A stretch of 64,000 nucleotides of DNA, taken from positions 64,657,269 to 64,721,268 of the forward strand of contig CM072517.1 in NCBI GenBank assembly GCA_036898135.1. Reading direction: 5' to 3'. The translations under genes were made by a program, and so were the position numbers. Below, piece by piece: positions 20,380 to 31,315 of this stretch. Positions within the stretch are counted from its first letter, which is position 1. The number at the start of each line of letters is the position of its first letter. Under the pieces are notes generated by a model. The model was not told where the DNA came from. It made no database searches and worked only from the letters and a program-made list of their open reading frames with translations. Source of the DNA: Oncomelania hupensis. Taxonomy: Eukaryota; Mollusca; Gastropoda; Littorinimorpha; Pomatiopsidae.

Positions 20380-20391
20380 TCTGTCAGCGTG

Positions 20392-20464
<73 letters not shown>

Positions 20465-20472
20465 CTCTCTCC

Positions 20473-20527
<55 letters not shown>

Positions 20528-20581
20528 GCTCTCTCTCTCTAGCTCGCTCTCTCTCTCTCTGTTTTTCTCTCTCATTCTCTC

Positions 20582-20652
<71 letters not shown>

Positions 20653-20655
20653 ATC
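20380..20655. repeat. (CT)n with embedded (TCTG)n
   Basis: About 270 bp of CT dinucleotides with a TCTG stretch at 20583-20608. Confidence 0.95.
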
Positions 20656-20918
20656 TCTATCTCTCTCTCTGCCTTTTGCTTTTTCTCTTTAAAAAAAGTT
20701 TGAAAGGAGACCCACTGTATGTTACTAACTATAAAGACCGTAACAAGGCAACTGACAATAACGACTATAACAAGGTTTAGGGCAGGGTAACTGTAGTCTG
20801 TAACTGCTACGTGTACATGGCAAGTTAAAGATTTCTTGCAGCAGCACCCCAGCATTCACAACCCTAACTTTAAATGTGCCACGCTCTTACTGGTGCGCAA
20901 TATGGTTCTGAAAACACA

Positions 20919-20955
<37 letters not shown>

Positions 20956-21065
20956 CACACACATCTCAATTGTTATTTTTAAGTTACCCTGACCAGACCA
21001 CGGTTTCTTCTCTGTGAGCGTCACAATTATATTTATTGGCTTTGTTTCTTTCTTTGTTTCTTTCT
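20656..21065. other. Spacer with (CA)n at 20915-20953
   Basis: No gene was seen. Confidence 0.5.
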
Positions 21066-21640
21066 ATCCCCGTTGGGGTGCCGGGGGTTTCAGTATAAAT
21101 AGTATCCCCACTTTCTGGAAATTTAGTGCTTTAAATTCCCACTGTCGCTGTCTTTCTCATTTGCTCTTTCTCATTCCTGCTCTGTTCTATCAATCTGCTA
21201 TACTATCGTCTTCTTCGCTAGACCAGTCTCCTACCTTTTTTCTTGAAAACTCTTCCGGGACAAGACTCCTTATTTGTGTATGAGGTCTGTTGGATCAGCT
21301 TGGGAATATTGGACGCTTTCTGCCAGGTGGTCACTAGGGCTTCCTATGATGTTATTATTTAGCAATGTAGGCATTTTATAAGTATGTGTTTTGTTGATAA
21401 TTTATAATGATGTTTGTATTCTATTTTGTTTTTGTAAACGGGGGTTCGATAAGTTGGGGTGAAGCCTCAGCCGTCCCCTGCGTGGGATGTCTTTATTGTA
21501 AAGTGACTGGCTGGTGGAGGGCATTCAGTTTTCCTACTAGGGTTGTTTCAGCAGATCTTTTATGCGGATTGGGGGTTGTCCGGTCCTGATTTGGCTCGGA
21601 AGTTTCCGCTGGACCTAAAGCAACAATTATGTAATGTTTC
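21066..21640 (+). mobile_element. Repeat A copy
   Basis: Landmarks: CCCCGTTGGGGTGCCGGGGG, CAGTATAAATAGTATCCCCA, TGGACGCTTTCTGCCAGGTG, GTAAACGGGGGTTCGATAAG, TTTATTGTAAAGTGACTGGC, CAGCAGATCTTTTATGCGGA, TTTCCGCTGGACCTAAAGCA. The same landmarks, in the same order, recur in the copies at 24.4, 29.3 and 57.5/59.4 kb (+) and 17.0 and 33.4 kb (-). No terminal inverted repeat is evident. Well-preserved 3' ends run into TCTAAATAACTAA-like tails, which suggests a non-autonomous retroposon. No conserved protein is encoded. Confidence 0.8.
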
Positions 21641-21650
21641 TTTCTTTCTT

Positions 21651-22110
21651 GAGGCACGGTGGCCTAATGGTAGAGCTGTGGCTTGCAGATCTGAAGGTCC
21701 CGGGTTCGAGCCCTGGCCGGGGCATTGTGTTGTGTCATTGGGAAAGACACTTTTACACTCCCGTTTCCTACTCCTTCGGATGAGAGTATAAACCGAGGTC
21801 TAGTCTGTGTCGCATACATTCCATCATAACGGACTTTAAAGATCCTGACGCTCATGTCCTAGACGGGTGAGTGCCGGTGACATGAACACACCCAGCATGC
21901 ACCTAGGTCCTTCTCCTCCATCTCTGGCTGCCCAGGATTGGGCTCAGTTGTCTGGAGCGTTATTACGATGCGCCCAAAGGCTGCAAGTTGGCGCGTCGGG
22001 GGGCTTGAGTTAGATCCTGTATCGGTTAGCGCCTTGAGTCGCCAAATACGGCAAAATATGTGCGCTATACAAATCCTCAATAATAATAAAAAAAATAAAG
22101 TAAAATAAAA
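21651..22110 (+). mobile_element. SINE1, full-length reference copy
   Basis: The tRNA-like head GAGGCACGGTGGCCTAATGG (A box TGGCCTAATGGTAG) and B box GGTTCGAGCCC (21701-21711) are followed by a ~350 bp body (GAGAGTATAAACCGAGGTCT; GACGCTCATGTCCTAGACGG). The 3' end is GTATCGGTTAGCGCCTTGAG ... GCGCTATACAAATCC with an AAT/A-rich tail. The 3' end resembles CR1/L2 LINE termini in this window (GTGCGCTATACAAAGTAAAT at 40610), which points to the LINE that mobilised it. The acceptor arms do not pair, so it is not a functional tRNA. The flanks share TAATGT..TTTCTTTC-like sequence, a possible long imperfect target-site duplication. Confidence 0.85.
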
Positions 22111-22199
22111 AATTAATGTCTTTCATTCTTTCTTTTCTAATTTTATTTATTTATTTATTTATTTGTTGTTGGTGTGTGCGTGCGTGTGACATTTTTAGA

Positions 22200-23290
22200 A
22201 AGACTTTGGAATAGTCGGGAATCAGAACGAGCCAAATGGAGGTCAATCGGTGTGTCGGACCGTTTGACGCCATATCACCAGAACCGCTGAACGGATTTTG
22301 ACATACCTTCATAGGAACATTACCTAATTGAGTGCATGGCTTGTATACCTCCCCCCCCCTTCCCCCTCATATTGGCTCTGCCCCACCAACATTCCTCATG
22401 TTTACTTTGCAGAGACTTTCACTACTGCTAATCATGTTAGAGCATTGGCATTTGTTGGCTACTTTCTGAAAAGGTCAAGGACATTGTGTTTCACCGTTTT
22501 CTAAACACGTTTCGCGCTGTATCTAAACCTTGGCTGAGCCCATTTGGAGACTTTGTGGTTTTGTAGGTAGTTCAGATGGTGGCCTGTCTTTCCAAGTTTT
22601 CCATTGGCATCGTTAGGATAAAGCCACGTTTTGTATTGGCATCGTTAGGATAAAACCAAGTTTTCCGTTGGCATCGTTAGGATAAAGCCAAGTTTTGTAT
22701 TGGCATCGTTAGGATAAAGCCAAGTTTTCCATTGGCATCGATAGGATAAAGCCAGGGTTTCTCTTGGCATCGATAGGATAAAGCCAGGTTTTCTATTGGC
22801 ATCGATAGGATAAAGCCACGTTTTCCATTGGCATCGTTAGGATAAAGCCAAGTTTTCCATTGGCATCGATAGGATAAAGCCAGGTTTTCTCTTGGCATCG
22901 ATAGGATAAAGCCAGGTTTTCTATTGGCATCGATAGGATAAAGCCACGTTTTCCATTGGCATCGTTAGGATAAAGCCAGGTTTTGTATTGGCATCGTTAG
23001 GATAAAGCCAAGTTTTGTATTGGCATCGTTAGGATAAAGCCAAGTTTTGTATTGGCATCGTTAGGATAAAGCCAAGTTTTGTATTGGCATCGTTAGGATA
23101 AAGCCAAGTTTTCTATTGGCATCGTTAGGATAAAGCCAAGTTTTCCATTGGCATCGTTAGGATAAAGCCAAGGCTGAACACCTGCAGAAACTTAACAGCC
23201 TTGAAAATGCTTATTTTTCGGTTATATGTATGTGAATGTCTGGAAATACATTTGAATGGTTTGCCATCTTGTTTCCTCTTTCGTTTTCTC
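22200..23290 (+). mobile_element. Element X copy interrupted by a 32 bp satellite
   Basis: 22255-22591 and 23172-23290 match the reverse complement of 38090-38650: TTTGCAGAGACTTTCACTAC, TTTCTAAACACGTTTCGCGC, ACCTTGGCTGAGCCC, then TTGAAAATGCT and GTCTGGAAATACATTTGAAT. The 38 kb copy has only a short unique stretch where this copy has the satellite. No protein is encoded and the class is unknown. Confidence 0.65.
22592..23171. repeat. 32 bp satellite array, about 18 units
   Basis: The unit is built from TTGGCATCGTTAGGATAAAG plus CCAAGTTTTCYA. Variants CGATAG/CGTTAG and CCAGG/CCAAG/CCACG alternate in blocks, showing local unit-to-unit copying. It is not CRISPR: no spacers are present. Confidence 0.95.
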
Positions 23291-23660
23291 GTCTTTTCTT
23301 TTCTTTATTTCTTTCTATATGATAATTCTATAATAAAGCTGATATTTCTGCAAAGCCAATAATAATATCGCGCACAACCGCCAATACAATCTGACCCCCC
23401 AAAAAAAATCCTGCACGTACCGAGACCAACATCAAAACAATAGCAACACCGACACAACGATAATTGAAAACGCTGGGAAATAGGCAGGAGGACAGAAGAG
23501 AATCGCAGAGTTTTCCAATAAAGATCGTCACAGTATATACAATTTGTCTTTGGCGGAGGAACCCCTTGCGGTCTCAAATACTCTGTTCAGAACAGGCAAA
23601 CCGAGTGTCAGAGATGGCGAACTCTTCGCCAACAGTCACAAACTATGTTCATAGCACAGG
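23291..23660. other. Spacer, nothing recognised
   Basis: Short frames without recognisable domains. Confidence 0.4.
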
Positions 23661-23663
23661 ATG

Positions 23664-24122
23664 CATATCCTATCCTATCCCGTAATTCAAAGGTCGTTGG
23701 GGCACCACAGATGATCGTTTAACCAGCGTACTCCATCTTTCTCTGTTCTCAGAAACGCTCATGGCTTCGTTCAGTGTCAAACCAGTCCATTCTCGAATGT
23801 GGTCCTCCCACCTCTTTTTCTGTCTCCCTCTTCTTCTGCCTCCTTGCACCGTGCCTTGCACGATGGAGTTTGCAAGGCCTGATGATCTGGTGACGTGGCC
23901 ATGCCCTCGGAGTTTCCGTTTTCTTCACCACTGTGAGCAGGTCATCGTGTTGTCCATTGGCTTGTGTGATGGTCTGTCGGACTTCGTTGTTGGTAATGTG
24001 CTGGGTATAGAAAATGCCCGTCTTCTGTAGCACCTCATCTCCATGCTGTGTATTCTTCGTTGTAGATCTGCTGTGGGGGTCCACGTTTCGCAAGCGTATA
24101 GGAAGATGGGAGCGCACCAACC
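23664..24122 (-). mobile_element. LINE-B copy, 3' ~460 bp
   Basis: Reverse complement of the family end: GGATA tail at the left, then the block for the C-terminal WEDHIREWTGLTLNEAMSVS, KKTETPRAWPRH and MEMR regions with frameshifts. It ends at GAAGATGGGAGCGCACC. The base composition is ordinary (no A-to-G excess), so it serves as an unedited reference. Confidence 0.85.
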
Positions 24123-24430
24123 TTACCTTGCCTGATCCGCTACTTGCACTACATCAAGCAACTTTATAAGCCTATTATACAGCGTTTCAGAGCCTGCTAT
24201 GAAGGCGTCCCACCATCAAACCTGAAACATACTATGGCAGTCAGATCTGTTGTCATCATTTGAATTTAATGTTTTTCTCCTGTTCACAAAGTGATATTAG
24301 ACAAATGACCTACGAGGAAATAAAACGCAAGACAACAAAATAAAATGATGTGAAGTAAATTGAAACAATGTTATACTTATGGTTTCATTATATGAAACAT
24401 TACTAAAAACGAATTCTTTAACTTAAGAGC
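24123..24430. other. AT-rich spacer
   Basis: Nothing recognised. Confidence 0.4.
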
Positions 24431-25010
24431 TTCCCCCGTTGGAGTGCCGGGAGTTTCAGTATAAATAGTATCCTCACTTTCTGGAAATTGTGTGCTTTAA
24501 ATTCCCACTGTTGCTGTCTTTCTCATTTGTTCTTTCTCATTCCTGCTCTGTTCTATCAATCTGCTATACTATCTTCTTCTTCGCTAGACCAGTCTCCTAC
24601 CTTTTTTCTTGAAAACTCTTCCGGGACAAGACTCCTTATTTGTGTGTGAGGTCTGTGGGATCAGCTTGAGAATATTGGACGCTTTCTGCCAGGTGGTCAC
24701 TAGGGCTTCCTATGATGTTATTATTTAGCAATGTAGGCCTTTTATATGTATGTGTTTTGTTCATAATTTATAATGATGTTTGTATTCTATTTTGTTTTTT
24801 GTAAACGGGAGTTCGATAAATTAGAGTTTAGCCTCAGCGTCTCCTGCGTGGGATGTCTTTATTGTAAAGTGACTGGTTAGTGGAGAGCCTTCAGTTTTAC
24901 CACTAGAGTTGTTTCGGCAGATCTTTTATGCGGATCAGGGGTTGTCGGTCCTAATTTGACTCGGAAGAGTCCGCTGGACCTAGAGCAATAATCATGTAAT
25001 GTAATGTACT
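24431..25010 (+). mobile_element. Repeat A copy
   Basis: Nearly colinear with 21066-21640, including both termini (CCCCGTTGGAGTGCCGGGAG; GTCCGCTGGACCTAGAGCAA). Confidence 0.85.
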
Positions 25011-25049
25011 TAAGAGTTCTGTTTTGTAGCACGAGTTGTATTCAGTTGT

Positions 25050-25190
25050 TAGAGCATTAGACGATGTTGTCCCTAAGGCAAGCACTAGGACGCCTGAAGT
25101 CGATGTGCGTTGGTACCTGTATCGGCCAACGCCTTGAAAAGCCTTTGAGCTGCCAAAGAGGCGTTCTTGCAATTCATTTTAATCCAATAC
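25050..25190 (+). mobile_element. SINE1, 3' fragment
   Basis: GTACCTGTATCGGCCAACGC followed by CTTGAAAAGCCTTTGAGCTG matches the SINE1 3' end. The upstream part is diverged. Confidence 0.55.
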
Positions 25191-25494
25191 TTTCTTTTAA
25201 TGTCTTATATCGTACGCCTGGTTTAAGACCATACACTCTTCGTCACTCAAGGACGTGCACACATAGAAAGTAAATCTAGCAATTTAAAATAAAATTGAAT
25301 AAAGCGTTATCTAAAACTGGTAACATACATGTTAAAAATAGCCTTAGTTTATGTGTTTTTGAAATACCCGGATATAAGAACGTTTTATTGGGTTTGGAAT
25401 TGGGATTTGAGGGATTGTATTCGTCATCAACGCGGGCACAATTTGGGCTGCCTTCTCGGCGGAAACGCGGTAGCCGCAAGAGCAGCGCCTTCCA
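25191..25494. other. Spacer, nothing firm
   Basis: No recognisable domain in the overlapping short frames. Confidence 0.4.
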
Positions 25495-25665
25495 GGCCAG
25501 GGAGGAATAGGACTCTGTAGTGCTTGGTGGATGAGTGTAGTATTGATGTAGCCGGCACCCACCCGTCTAGGATATGATTTTGCGTCAAGATCTGTAAAGG
25601 TCTGTGCGTTGCTATGCGTGGAGGCACAGACTAGACCTTGGTTTGTACTCTCATTCAAAAGAGAC
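25495..25665 (-). mobile_element. SINE1, body fragment
   Basis: GCCGGCACCCACCCGTCTAG ... AGACTAGACCTTGGTTTGTA follows the reverse complement of the SINE1 body. Confidence 0.6.
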
Positions 25666-25861
25666 TTGCCGAATGAAACACAAAGAAATGCGATTATGAC
25701 TAATAAGGATGTTCCCCAAAACGAAACGGAACCCCAAATCAAAACAGCTAAAAGCAGCAAACAGTTGGAAACGACAAGGTCTCTGAGAAAAGCGATACAC
25801 TGACAGACACTGGGCGTGTGAGGAGAGCGGGAAACATAGCAAACTTTATCTCAGAGTTGAT

Positions 25862-25956
25862 CTGTGCATCTCTCTGTCTCTGTCTCTCTCTCTCTGTCCG
25901 TCTCGGTCTATCTGTCTCTCTGTCTGTATCTCTCTGTCCGTCTCTGCTTCTGTCTG

Positions 25957-26022
<66 letters not shown>

Positions 26023-26040
26023 TCTCTCTCTCACGCCCTC
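25862..26040. repeat. (CT)n microsatellite with TCTG variants
   Basis: Impure at the start, pure CT at ~25960-26018. A second CT-rich patch lies at 26185-26235. Confidence 0.9.
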
Positions 26041-26327
26041 TTTACTCCCCTCGTCGCCGCCTACTGCCCCTCCACTCTCCACACGCGATCAATGTTGGAC
26101 TCATGGATGATGTGCAAACATTTTATCCTCGTTGGCGTCCATTTAAACAATTCCTGTTTCACCGTGTTCGCCGATATTAATTTTATTCTCTCTATCTCTC
26201 TCTATCTCTCTTTCTCTCCCCCCCCTCTCTCTCTATCAAATAAATCAATCTTGTCCTTTTTATGATTATCGGTTCTGCGTACTTTATTGGCTTGGAATTA
26301 AAACTTTTGTTGAAGTCGGTGTCCTAT

Positions 26328-26336
26328 AAGTCGTCG

Positions 26337-26424
<88 letters not shown>

Positions 26425-26496
26425 TATCATCATTATCATCATCACATCATCATCGTCGTCGTCATCATCATCTTCTTCTTCTCCTTCATCACATCG

Positions 26497-26536
<40 letters not shown>
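26328..26536. repeat. (CAT)n microsatellite
   Basis: ATC/CAT triplets with a short CGT/CTT-rich interruption near 26450-26490. Confidence 0.95.
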
Positions 26537-27067
26537 ATCATCATTGGGATAGAACTTCCGCAGCTGTCAAGCTTGGTTTGTACCGCGGGTGGTTAGCGCG
26601 CTATTTTAATATAATGCCGAAGGTCTAGGGTTGGCTTCCTTGGAGACTAGACGACCTCTTTGATGAAATGCGTAAAGTAATTTTTCATTTAATTTGAGAT
26701 TTTTTTTTTAAAAATCCTGTTTACTTCAAATCTAATGTATAAATTATTTTTTTACACACTGTACGTACCTTCCAAGTCTACGGCAGCGTGATGGTGTTAA
26801 CGCTGACGGCAAATCTTCTAGGTCCACACTGAGGTATTATCTTCTTTACACGATCTTCCAGCGTTCAGAAACGCTGTGTCTTTTTACAGTGTAGGGTAGA
26901 ACGGATAACGTGTAAGATAGATTATGAGACAACGGTGCCGCTCATCTTCTGGTAGCCACCAGCTTCCTATTCTCCGTATGAAAACAACAGCTTTTGGCGA
27001 ATGCTAATTCTGCTTTTCAGCTCCCACAGTTCGGAATTCTTTTCCTTTAAGTCTGTGCTCTATTTAA
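26537..27067. other. Spacer, nothing recognised
   Basis: A weak tRNA-head-like start at ~26580 (GGGTGGTTAGCGCGCT) was not developed enough to call a SINE. Confidence 0.4.
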
Positions 27068-27508
27068 TGTAATGGACCCTCACAGCAGATCTACAACGAA
27101 GAATACAAAGCATGGAGATGAGGTGCTACAGAAGACTTCTGGGCATTTCCTATACCCAACATCACCAACGACGAACTCCGACAGAGATCATCACACAAGT
27201 CATTGGACAACACGATGACCTGCTCACAGTGGTGAAGAAACGGAAACTCCGATGGTATGGCCACGTCACCAGATCATCAGGCCTTGCAAAGACTATTCTG
27301 CAAGGCACAGTGCAAGGATGTAGAGGAAGAGGGAGACCGAAAAAGAGGTGGGAGGACAACATCCGAGAATGCACTGGTTTGACACTGAGCGAAGCCATCA
27401 GGGCTGCTGAGGACAGAGAAAGATCGAGTATGCTGGTTAAACGATCATCTGTGGTGCCCCTACGACCTCCGAGTTACGGGACAGGATAGGATAGGATAGG
27501 ATAGGATC
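27068..27508 (+). mobile_element. LINE-B copy, best preserved C-terminal block
   Basis: One open frame (27112-27489) reads MEMRCYRRLLGISYTQHHQR, QHDDLLTVVKKRKLRWYGHV, TRSSGLAKTILQGTVQGCRG and WEDNIRECTGLTLSEAIRAA up to the stop, followed by ATAGGATAGGATAGGATAGG. This is the C-terminus after the RT domain in this ORF2 family. No catalytic motif remains, so it is a 5'-truncated dead copy. Base use is ordinary, making it the best local reference for comparing the hypermutated copies. Confidence 0.9.
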
Positions 27509-27834
27509 GGCGACTGGTGTTGGGTTTGGCGGCTTGGTATTGTTGATTTGATGGTTTCGGAATAAATGAATTCAGCGTGTGTATTTCGTGCATGTTAAAA
27601 CAAGTAACCAAAAAAAGTGAATGGATGCTATGATAGGAGTTTTAGCTAGTAATAGTTGTACTCCTTCAGATTATCTTGTTAATATATTTTTGTTAGATGT
27701 TATATAATTTTTATTATTATTTCTGTTGGTCTAATATTACGATGTGTACAGACCTTAAATTAAATAAATGAATAAAATTGATAGGATACAGTTCCATGAT
27801 TTATTATCCTGTATTATTTTATTTTTATTTATTA
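27509..27834. other. AT-rich spacer
   Basis: Nothing recognised. Confidence 0.4.
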
Positions 27835-27945
27835 TTTAATCGTTCTTATATAGCGCTTTTCCAGCTCAAGAGCTGCTCAAGGCGCTGGCCGATACAGGAT
27901 CTAACTCAAGCTGCTCGAGGCCCACACTTGCAGCTTTGCTCGCTG
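27835..27945 (-). mobile_element. SINE1, 3' end fragment
   Basis: AATCGTTCTTATATAGCGCT ... GGCGCTGGCCGATACAGGAT is the reversed SINE1 3' end. Confidence 0.75.
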
Positions 27946-28084
27946 CTGCAGTTAGGATTTTGATAGAAGAATACGTTATGATGTGATATATGTGCAAGGT
28001 ACAATACTGACAGTATGTTTACTAGGTATGCGACTACATTACATTGTTGCTTTAGGTGGGAGCAGTTGTGGGCATACGAAAGGC

Positions 28085-28685
28085 ACCTATATATTTCGAA
28101 AAAAAAATCAAATTTCCAGATCAAACTTACGTAAATTCACGCACTTTAAGATCTTCTGCTGACACTCGCACAATCAAGGTTCCCGTCACCCGCACTAAGA
28201 CATACGGCCAACGTGCATTCGCTTACTCTGCACCCAAGCACTGGAATTCCCTTCCCTCCCATATCCGCAACATACAATCAACACAGGCATTCAAAAAGGC
28301 CCTCAAAACCCACCTCTTCAAACTGCATTATTCAGACTGATTTGTATCCCGCTGCCATTCTCTCTTCTTTTGTTTCTGACTGATCCGTAAGTGTTTACAC
28401 GGCTGTAAATATTTATATTGTTTTCCTTTCCTGGGTCTATCCGGGCATATAAATAGCTGTGAATAAGTTTTTGCTATTCTATGTTTGTCTTTCTTGTCAT
28501 TTTGTACATAGTTGTAAATAGTTCTTACTTTTACTGTTCCATCTTTTGGTGTATCGTAACAAAAGCGATGTTTGATCGAGTGCATGCATTTTTATGTATT
28601 GACTATGTGAAGCGCGGTGAGTCTGGTCGTAGGCTGGAGTACCCGCTATATAAAAACCCGTTATTATTATTATTTAAATTCTTAA
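28085..28685 (+). mobile_element. CR1/L2-like LINE, ORF2 C-terminus and 3' UTR
   Basis: The frame 28056-28340 reads SRTLRSSADTRTIKVPVTRT, then KTYGQRAFAYSAPKHWNSLP and a short KALKTHLFKLHY end before TGA. This is the conserved C-terminal block of CR1/L2-type ORF2 proteins (compare AAPTLWNSLP at 47.4 kb). The 3' UTR runs to AGGCTGGAGTACCCGCTATA and an ATT-triplet tail, and the same UTR end recurs at 52595-52700. The RT domain is missing through 5' truncation, so it cannot move by itself. Confidence 0.8.
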
Positions 28686-29285
28686 TATTTAAAAGTCATG
28701 TAAAAACTATATTGTCTTATCGTCATTTTTTTCAATGTAGGTGTATGTATCCTTTATGTGTGTACGTGTGTGTATGGATGTTTGGGAGAGGGTGGAGATC
28801 GACGCAGGTAATGTTGCGTAATAGATAGCGAGAGAGGGAGTGGGCAAGCACGGGGCGGGGTGAGAGATGTAAGTCAGTAACAGTAATAGTTTTCAGAGTG
28901 TTTCAGGTGCTTTTGTCAATGTGTCACTTGGCGAAAATAAAGTCTGCTATCTTTTGCATTATTTGTTGTTGTTGTTGTTGTGAGACTTTATTTTCCCTTA
29001 TTATGGAGAAATTCTGTGCCGCCTCCACTTGGGGAAAGCGAAGCCGCAAGCCTTTGGCGCGGCCAAACCCAAGCTACATAATATTAGTTGTGTTTTTGAA
29101 ATTTTGCGGGGGGAGCAAACCAGAGTACCAGGAAGAAACCCCCGAAACGTGGCCCGAGTCGAAAGCAAATAATATTCGGAGAAACATAACGCCCAGATGC
29201 TGGATCGATCCCACACCTGTCAGACGCCATTGGTTTCTAGACTGTGGACAAGAAAAGTTTGTTTGTTCATTTAACACACATGTTC
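28686..29285. other. Spacer; possible SINE2-like remnant (-) at ~29110-29230
   Basis: AGAGTACCAGGAAGAAACCC resembles the reversed SINE2 core, and GATGCTGGATCGATCCCACA resembles a reversed B box. Too diverged to be sure. A short (TTG)n lies at ~28965-28981. Confidence 0.35.
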
Positions 29286-29870
29286 CGTGGGAGTACCTGG
29301 GGTTTGTGAATAAATAGTATCCCCACTTTGTAGACATTCAGAGCTTTAAATTACCACTGTTTCTGTCATTCTCATTTATTCTTTCTCATTCCTAATCTCT
29401 TCTATCTATCTACCATATTCTTCACTAGACCCATCACCTAACTTTTTTTAAAATTGAAAACTCCCAAAACTCCTGATTTGTGTATGGGGTCTGTTGCGTC
29501 AGCTTCGGGCTATTGGACGCTTTCTGCCAAATGGTCACTAGGGCTTTCTATGGTATTATTATTTACCAATGTAGGCATTTTATATGTATATGTTTTGTTA
29601 ATATTTTATAATGATATTTATATTCTATTTTGTTTTTGTAAACGGGGGTTCGATAAATTAGAGTATAGCCTCAGCCTCCCTTGCATGGGATGCCTTTATT
29701 GTAAAGTGACTGGCTGGTGGAGAGCTTTCAGTGTCACCATTAGAATTGTTTCAGCAGATCCTTTATGCGGATCACGGGTGAGTCCTCTTTCCACCAAGTT
29801 GTCGTCCTGATTCGGCTCTTTGCAGTCCGCTGGACCCTATAAACAATGTCTAAATAACTAATTTAACACG
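29286..29870 (+). mobile_element. Repeat A copy with preserved 3' end
   Basis: It runs from GGGAGTACCTGGGGTTTGTG to GCAGTCCGCTGGACCCTATA and AACAATGTCTAAATAACTAA. The CTAA-like tail after the conserved end is also seen at 12.5, 33.4 (reverse) and 59.68 kb. Confidence 0.85.
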
Positions 29871-30165
29871 TACGTCTTTCACACGTATATCCGTTAGGAT
29901 GCAGCCTTTTATCGCTTGTAATCGAACACCTAGTTGAGATTGTGATAGGGAGCTTTGATAGTAGTAACAGTATAAATGTATTGTATTGATGAGAGATGAT
30001 TTGTAATAGATTGATATTTGCTGCATGAATGTGTTTATAACTGGATATCTTTTATGATTTTAGGTTACTAATGGTTGATGGTAATGTTTGTTCATTTAAC
30101 ACATATATCTGTTAGGATGCAGTCTTTTATCACCCTGTAATCGAACACCTAGTTGAACAGAGTCG
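29865..30165 (+). repeat. Dispersed repeat, copy 1, with internal duplication
   Basis: 29938-30110 matches 31137-31310 (GGAGCTTTGAYRGT; TGTATTGTATTGATGAGAGR; GTAATGTTTGTTCATTT). Within it, 29880-29936 recurs at 30101-30158 (GTTAGGATGCAG; GTAATCGAACACCTAGTTGA). Confidence 0.75.
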
Positions 30166-30224
30166 TCTTAAATCACCGTCGTAATTGGACGTAAAATGAA
30201 ATATTATAAATCCTAGTGGAAATA

Positions 30225-30335
30225 AAGGTTTGAATAGAATAGAATAGAATGATTTATTTCGCTGTAGAATAGAATAGAATAGAATAGAATAGAATAGAAT
30301 AGAATAGAATAGAATAGAATAGAATAGACAGATTT
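30225..30335. repeat. (GAATA)n pentanucleotide array
   Basis: Two runs of AGAAT separated and followed by GATTTATTTCGCWGTA. Preceded by AAATAAAGGTTTG, it looks like an expanded retroposon tail. Confidence 0.85.
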
Positions 30336-30746
30336 ATTTCGCAGTACCTTATCGCCTTACTGAAAATAATGATTTGGGCGACACGCCTCATCTCCCTTAA
30401 GCCTGAGAGAGGAGACAGACTTAGAGCAGCGTTCGATGAGGACGGTACTCTATGCAGAGGATCAAACAATCACAGTCGCGATGCGTATATCATTGGCCCT
30501 GCCGCTGACAGCTATAGGGCCTCGCATTCCGATATCCCTGGTCCAGACTAGCGCGAGCCCATAGCAAATATATTGATCTTGTGCTCCATTGACTACTATA
30601 CTACCACGTAGTTTGGTGGAAAATGTAGGTCCTGTTTTGTTGCCTGTTGTGCTTTTTGACCGTCGGTCGTCTGTTTTAGACTGTCTGTTTGTCTGTTGTC
30701 TGTCTGCACTGTCTGTCTACTACTAGGTGACAGTGGCATGTAAACT
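30336..30746. other. Spacer, nothing recognised
   Basis: Short frames only. TCTGTC-rich at ~30670-30720. Confidence 0.4.
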
Positions 30747-30756
30747 TATGAATAGA

Positions 30757-31051
30757 GGTAAAGGTAAAGGTAGGTAGTCCCATAGCCTTGTGGCCGTAGG
30801 GGAGCGTGATGTTGGCGATCACATTTATCTTGGGCCAGCGTAATGAGGGTGATGCCCATCTCTCTCCCTCGCTGCTTTGCCTTCCCCACCCTTAAGAGAG
30901 TAGGTACTCAGTCACAGTTGAGTCAACTGGGGGCGTTGTTATTTGTCGCTTCACGTTTTGCGGTCACCCATCCAAGTGCTAACCGCACTGGGCGGTGCTT
31001 AACTTGCGACACAGTAGCTAGTGCTCCAACCACTGCGCTATCCGACACCCC
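30757..31051 (-). mobile_element. SINE with tRNA-like A box fused to a 5S-rRNA-like promoter
   Basis: Read on the minus strand, it starts GGTGTCGGATAGCGCAGTGG. TAGCGCAGTGG fits the tRNA A box. It is followed by GCAAGTTAAGCACC, GCGGTTAGCACTTGGATGGG and TGACCGC. These match 5S rRNA box A (AAGTTAAGCA), the intermediate element and box C. The body is ~200 bp and the tail is TTTACC repeats (GGTAAA on +, 30757-30775). TATGAATAGA flanks it at 30747-30756 and 31052-31061. Mixed tRNA/5S promoter SINEs are known in vertebrates (AmnSINE1-type). Here the tRNA part comes first. It would be transcribed by RNA polymerase III. Only one copy lies in this window. Confidence 0.8.
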
Positions 31052-31136
31052 TATGAATAGAACGAATGTATAAAATTTGATATAAAAACTGTGATAGTGA
31101 CTTTTATATATTGTGTAACTTACTGACGTGATGAAA

Positions 31137-31315
31137 TGATATTATGATAAGGAGCTTTGACGGTATAGTAGTATGAATGTATTGTATTGATGAGAGGTGA
31201 TTTTTATAGACTGATAGTTGCGTGCATGAATGTATTTAGAACTGGGTATCTTTTACTAAGGGTTGATTGTAATGTTTGTTCATTTCATTAACACATATGT
31301 CTTTAATTGTGAGTT
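31137..31315 (+). repeat. Dispersed repeat, copy 2
   Basis: Homologous to 29938-30110, followed by ACACATATGTCT. Confidence 0.7.

Noticed and set aside
20176..20703. Ser/Leu-rich long frame
   Set aside because: CT microsatellite read in frame. The same holds for 53709-54287 and 25818-26265.
21407..21589. Protein-coding frame shared by repeat A copies
   Set aside because: The similar peptides (VNGG...; WDAFIVK...) follow from DNA homology. Frames shift between copies and no domain is seen.
21651..21725. tRNA gene
   Set aside because: Head of SINE1; acceptor arms do not pair, and the copy at 48621 has the same body attached.
22592..23171. CRISPR-like regular repeats
   Set aside because: Direct tandem units with no spacers, in a eukaryotic repeat context.
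30970..31020. 5S rRNA gene
   Set aside because: Only the internal promoter region matches. The 5' part is tRNA-like and the rest is SINE body with target duplications.
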